A DNA stretch of 64,000 nucleotides from the NCBI RefSeq assembly GCF_051020975.1, contig NC_135033.1:9947501-10011500 (forward strand), read 5' to 3'. This DNA is from Osmia lignaria lignaria. Lineage: Eukaryota; Arthropoda; Insecta; Hymenoptera; Megachilidae. The translations under genes and the position numbers were made by a program. Shown in pieces: positions 60,333 through 64,000 of the stretch (positions are counted from its first letter, which is position 1; each line of letters starts with the position of its first letter). The notes below the pieces were generated by a model that was not told the origin of the DNA, ran no database searches, and was given only the letters and a program-made list of their open reading frames with translations.

Positions 60333-61293
60333 GTTTCTCGCAGAATTAGAGTGCCAGAAAGTATTACAAATAATAACTATTAAAAGTTATAAAGATTCTT
60401 ATTTTATATACAAAAAGAAGAAAATGAAAACAACTATTAGAGGTTTCAATGGCAGGTGCTTTTAGTCATTTTGGCGGGAGTTTGATTGAAATCGATTATT
60501 ATATTGCTACAGTTCTCAACAGTGCTGTACATAGGAGAGCCCCTATGGTTCCCAAAATTCTCCTTTCTTTTCAGTCTTTCTAACACAGACTAACAATTTC
60601 TCAATTATGTGGTTCTCTCAATCTACTTCAAACAAATACATATCTAATCTCTACGTGAGATTGGGTAATAAATATATGTGGACACACATGCATATGAGGA
60701 TCACCTTGCTTTGCAAAAGCTCCCTAAAGGGTCTTGTGAACGGCACTGATTTAGCATACGACATTATACACTGTGATTATACGGCTAACTTCACCTAAGA
60801 ATTTGTGTTCACCGATTGAGAAAGTATAAAAAGTTAAGCTTTGAAAGGTAAGCTACCTGTAAGATTAATGTTTCCAATATTTATATCTGTTTGCTGTTAA
60901 TTATTATTAACAAATTTTATGTATGGCACAGCTTTTTGGGTTGTGTTGTTATTACACAACGGTTAAAGTAAATGTTCTTTTGTGTCGTCATCGCATTCTT
61001 TTACTATAATTATACTGTTAAAGAGCTAATCAGATATAATTTACTTTATTATTTAGTTATCTAGTTCACTAGTAATAAAAAAATATATATGTAAATCTGT
61101 ATTTCACTTGATGAAATATGGTTTATTATGCTTGACAAATGTTTCATTGTTTCTTTCAAGCATCTTACATTTATTTTTCCAAATAATAATATGCAGTTAA
61201 TTTGATTTTGTTATATTGTTTAACCATATTGATTCTTATGTTTTGATAACACTTAAGATTAAGTTGAAGTTTTGTTTTTTATTTTTTAGTAAA
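60333..61293. other. Divergent promoter region, POLA1 (-) and MFF (+)
   Basis: About 960 nt between two start codons pointing apart. The POLA1 side carries the E2F-like site at 60469-60479. On the MFF side a non-coding first exon is likely, ending at the GAAAG/GTAAGC donor near 60848, with the next acceptor TATTTTTTAG at about 61289, just before the MFF start. Frames at 60262-60465 and 60607-60798 have no splice or family support. Confidence 0.5.
60469..60479. promoter_or_regulatory. E2F-type site upstream of POLA1
   Basis: TTTTGGCGGGA lies about 140 nt upstream of the POLA1 start codon. It matches the E2F/DP consensus core (TTTGGCGGGA). DNA polymerase alpha is a textbook E2F target in insects and vertebrates, so the position is plausible. 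Binding is inferred. Confidence 0.6.
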
Positions 61294-62251
61294 ATGTCAA
61301 AAGCACATAGTCCTATTTTTAATGGAGAAGCTGACAATTTTTATGACCCAAATTTTACTTTGGACATTAATAAGAAGATGCGTGTGCCAAAGAGTATTCG
61401 TGTGAGCGGTGATTACACGGATGAAGAAGTAGCTGGTACAAATGGCTCTAGCTGGAATCAGATGGTCGCAGCAGAAAAATTTGAGATGCATGTTCCAGAT
61501 AGAATTTTAGTTGTTGGTAAATATGAAGAACAATATTTTTTAATACCCATTGATATGGGTATATCAATAATTAAATAATTAAATAACAATAATCTTATTA
61601 AAATAATACAAGATATAATTAATTTGTAACATAGGACAAGAGCAACATGTAGGAACAAAAGCACCTCCTAGAGAAATTACATTAGAGAATGCAGTATTAC
61701 CACCTGAACCAGGCTTAGTTAGAGTACAGGTAAATATTTTTAAATGCAAATAAAATCTTTTAACAGATCATATGTTATAAAGCAATATATAATTTTGTAT
61801 GTTATCAATAGACTCCTCCAAGAATCTTGACATTGGATAATCACTATTTCCCTGCTGTTGATGAAGAAGATCCAAACTCATATTTAACAGAGGCTAAGGA
61901 TTCAGTATCCTCTAGATCTCATGGACAATATCCTACAGAAACACAAATAGTTAGGCATGTCAGGTATAAATTTATTTATTTGTCTACAGAACTACACCTA
62001 TTTTTCTTTTCAAAAATTGATATGAACTATTGCTTTTCAGAGAACAAACTCCCTCATATAGCGCACTCGATGTGTCTCTGCCACCTAGTGAAGAGATACA
62101 GCATTTACGTCGACAAGTAGGAAAATTAAATCGACGTGTAATGGCTATTGAACTTGATATGTTACAACGTCAACAAAGAGACAAAATTTTATATGCATTA
62201 ACATTGACGTACTTAATTCTTAAAGCTTTTTCATGGTTAACTAGAAACTGA
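61294..62251 (+). CDS. Mff: Mitochondrial fission factor (MFF / Tango11)
   Basis: Tail-anchored outer mitochondrial and peroxisomal membrane receptor that recruits Drp1. Exons: 61294-61516, 61635-61729, 61812-61963 and 62041-62251; phases agree and the product is 226 residues. The N-terminal region has the family motif NKKMRVPKSIRVSG and FEMHVPDRILVVG, with PPRILTLDNHYFP in the middle. A coiled coil follows (EEIQHLRRQVGKLNRRVMAI, about residues 177-196). The C-terminus ends in a hydrophobic anchor (ILYALTLTYLILKAFSWL) with basic RN at the end. The start ATG follows directly after an acceptor, so the 5' UTR is spliced. Confidence 0.95.
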
Positions 62252-63529
62252 ATTTGCATTATAAAAATATAAAAAATTTGCATCTTGTGTGAAAGATGGT
62301 GCTTAAATACAAGATGTTTTATAAGAGTCTCCCTTGCTCTGAGAACAAAAATTTATAACCAAAGACTCTTTATGCAGAGTATATAAAATTGAGATATTCA
62401 AATGTATGTATCGTATATGTTCAAGATTAAATTATTGAAAAATATTTGCATGAAAAAATGGTAACATACTGAACTTACAAAACGCAACACGTAGTTATTC
62501 TTTTACATTTTACATTATATGTAATGAATTGAAATTTCAATCTTTATTTAAATGTATAAAAATTGAATATATACGATACTAATTTTTAAAACGATTTTGA
62601 ACGTTTAAATATGTTTATACAATGTAACGCATTATTGAAATAAGCAAGATATGAATTTCTGTGACAATTTTATTTAATATGTACTAATGAATTCATTTTG
62701 CTTGCGATGTATTTAGTAATAATAAACTGAAGATAAAGAGATGTTAAGTAGAAGTATAATAGATTGTAAATTTGTAAAATTAAGAGTAATGACGTTGTGA
62801 GATCCTAGCTGTGTTATGCATTGAAAGTGAAATTAATTTTGACTTTTTATCATTTTCTGCATTTACATCTTTTAATTCGATATAAATAAATATATTGTAG
62901 TGATACATTCATTGAAATGTTGAAACCAATTATTGTAATCGTCTAAAATATTACTAAGTTTGACATCTTTTTGTGGCCATGTTATACATTATTATACATT
63001 TATATAAAATAATCTTAAGAAAAATATACAAATATGTATACAATAGTTTTTGTTTCATTTATTATATGTAAATTGTCATGAGATATTATCATAGCTAAAT
63101 GGATTGTTACTAATAACATTGTCAAAACACGATTGCAAATAATATTCTAACCTAACAAAAATGTTTCTCTTTTTTTTACCTGTATACATAAGAGTATATA
63201 AACATGAAATTGTTTATTGCATATTGAAGAAGATTAATTGTTATAAAATTATATTAAACTATTCTTTTGTATACTATATATTTATATACATAAAACGATT
63301 ATCAATAAATACATTTTTTGATTGATTTTAATACATAAATATTTAAATACGTACTACATAATATCTAAGCATAATGTTACTTATAATTATGAATAGAAGA
63401 AAATTAAAGTAATAAAAGAAAAATGAAACAATCTCAATTGGAAACATTTTGTTTTTTTTAAATAAATTCTTATATTGAAATCATTAAAATATTGCGAATC
63501 TTATGAAACTTTTCATATATAAAAACATT
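62252..63529. other. MFF 3' UTR and intergenic
   Basis: About 1.3 kb of very AT-rich sequence with several AATAAA-like signals (for example near 62720 and 62886). It probably includes the MFF 3' UTR and, on the other strand, the 3' UTR of the gene whose last exon may end at 63530. No other feature was recognised. Confidence 0.45.
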
Positions 63530-63635
63530 TTAGTATTCATAAATTTCAAATTGAAGGGATACGGAACTTGAAGGTAGTTGTTGATGACTATTATGTTGGT
63601 ACATGTATGATGATGGTCGTTCCCACAGTCCAATT
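63530..63635 (-). CDS. Possible terminal exon of a minus-strand gene running off the right edge
   Basis: On the minus strand a GAAGTAG acceptor is followed by an open 35-codon stretch (begins IGLWERPSSYMYQHNSHQQL) that ends in TAA at 63530-63532. Upstream, at the extreme right edge, another open stretch reads YEDGVSPSL and could be the end of the preceding exon. Composition looks protein-like, but the acceptor has a weak pyrimidine tract. I do not recognise the protein. Confidence 0.35.
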
Positions 63636-64000
63636 CTACTTCAATTTACTTTAAGTATTGGACAGAGTTCAACTATCACCCTTCACGAATGATGGACTGA
63701 ACTGTCGGTTAAATTCCATTTAATATTTAAGACAGGTTTACGTAATCTCATTTGTAAAGTAAATAAATTAATTAAGTACAATTTAATAATATTGTCTAGT
63801 AGGTATCTGTTCTTTCTAGACTTATGCACTGATTACGTATCTGCAAAATGTTTTTCTCCGTCACCCTCAATATTTAAGAAAATTGATTTAAAAGAAAGAA
63901 GATACTCCTGAATATACCGATATAAATTTCTAATTCATTATAAACATTTAAATACATATATCGGAACAATCATTAAAGATGGTGAGACACCATCTTCATA
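63636..64000. other. Right-edge region
   Basis: AT-rich sequence, possibly an intron of the minus-strand gene above. The last 20 nt contain a small palindrome (GATGGTGAGACACCATC at 63978-63994). Nothing else was recognised. Confidence 0.35.

Noticed and set aside
60262..60798. Short plus-strand frames upstream of MFF
   Set aside because: They lie in the POLA1/MFF promoter region, one is antisense to the first POLA1 exon, and neither has splice or domain support.
1..64000. Idea that the cell-cycle and centrosome genes here (WRAP73, CINP, GCP5, POLA1) form a functional cluster
   Set aside because: They are interspersed with unrelated metabolic, ER and mitochondrial genes on both strands with no shared regulatory block. 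Ordinary housekeeping gene density explains it.
1..64000. tRNA, rRNA, CRISPR or viral elements
   Set aside because: No cloverleaf-type genes, rRNA segments, spaced direct repeats or viral reading frames were recognised on either strand by eye; a covariance-model search would be decisive.

Overview
The window is eukaryotic nuclear DNA. It is AT-rich, with short GT-AG introns (mostly 60-150 nt) and densely packed single-copy housekeeping genes on both strands. Protein content and layout point to an insect, most likely a hymenopteran such as a bee; that placement is inference from base composition, intron size and protein style, not a search. All gene models were built by hand from reading frames, splice signals and codon phase, and the exon coordinates are given in each entry.

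Layout, left to right. 1-18.7 kb is mainly plus strand: the end of TMEM43, UPF3 (nonsense-mediated decay), WRAP73 (centrosome/spindle) with the complete ELP2 gene nested antisense in one intron, DHX57 (RNA helicase) and NAF1 (H/ACA snoRNP assembly). 18.9-32.5 kb is mainly minus strand: riboflavin kinase, a short-chain dehydrogenase with an apparent one-base frameshift, TTC27, and a MISP/AKAP2-like cytoskeletal gene with a tiny first coding exon and a 3.6 kb intron. 34-43 kb holds CINP (+), a ZNF839 homologue (-) and RagC/D (+). 43.5-54 kb holds GCP5 (-), PDIA6 (-, ends in KDEL) and pseudouridine-5'-phosphatase (+). 54.4-62.3 kb holds the DNA polymerase alpha catalytic subunit (-) and mitochondrial fission factor (+). 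The last bases carry a probable terminal exon of another minus-strand gene.

The genes do not form one pathway. They are unlinked core functions: mRNA surveillance, tRNA modification, snoRNP assembly, replication, microtubule nucleation, mTORC1 signalling, ER folding and mitochondrial fission. Several promoters carry recognisable elements that fit their gene: an exact ER stress element upstream of PDIA6, an E2F-type site upstream of POLA1, a DRE palindrome upstream of CINP, and E-boxes upstream of NAF1 and TTC27.

Non-gene structure is the most novel part. A 29-bp-stem hairpin lies in a POLA1 intron and pairs fully (one G-U) only as the POLA1-sense RNA, which makes it a candidate microRNA. A 349-bp near-perfect palindrome upstream of GCP5 belongs to a three-copy inverted-repeat family. 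Each copy sits just upstream of a minus-strand gene and carries a CTCF-like core. A Tc1/mariner-like fold-back element sits in the MISP-like intron. UPF3 has an in-frame alternative exon that would remove its exon-junction-complex binding tail.
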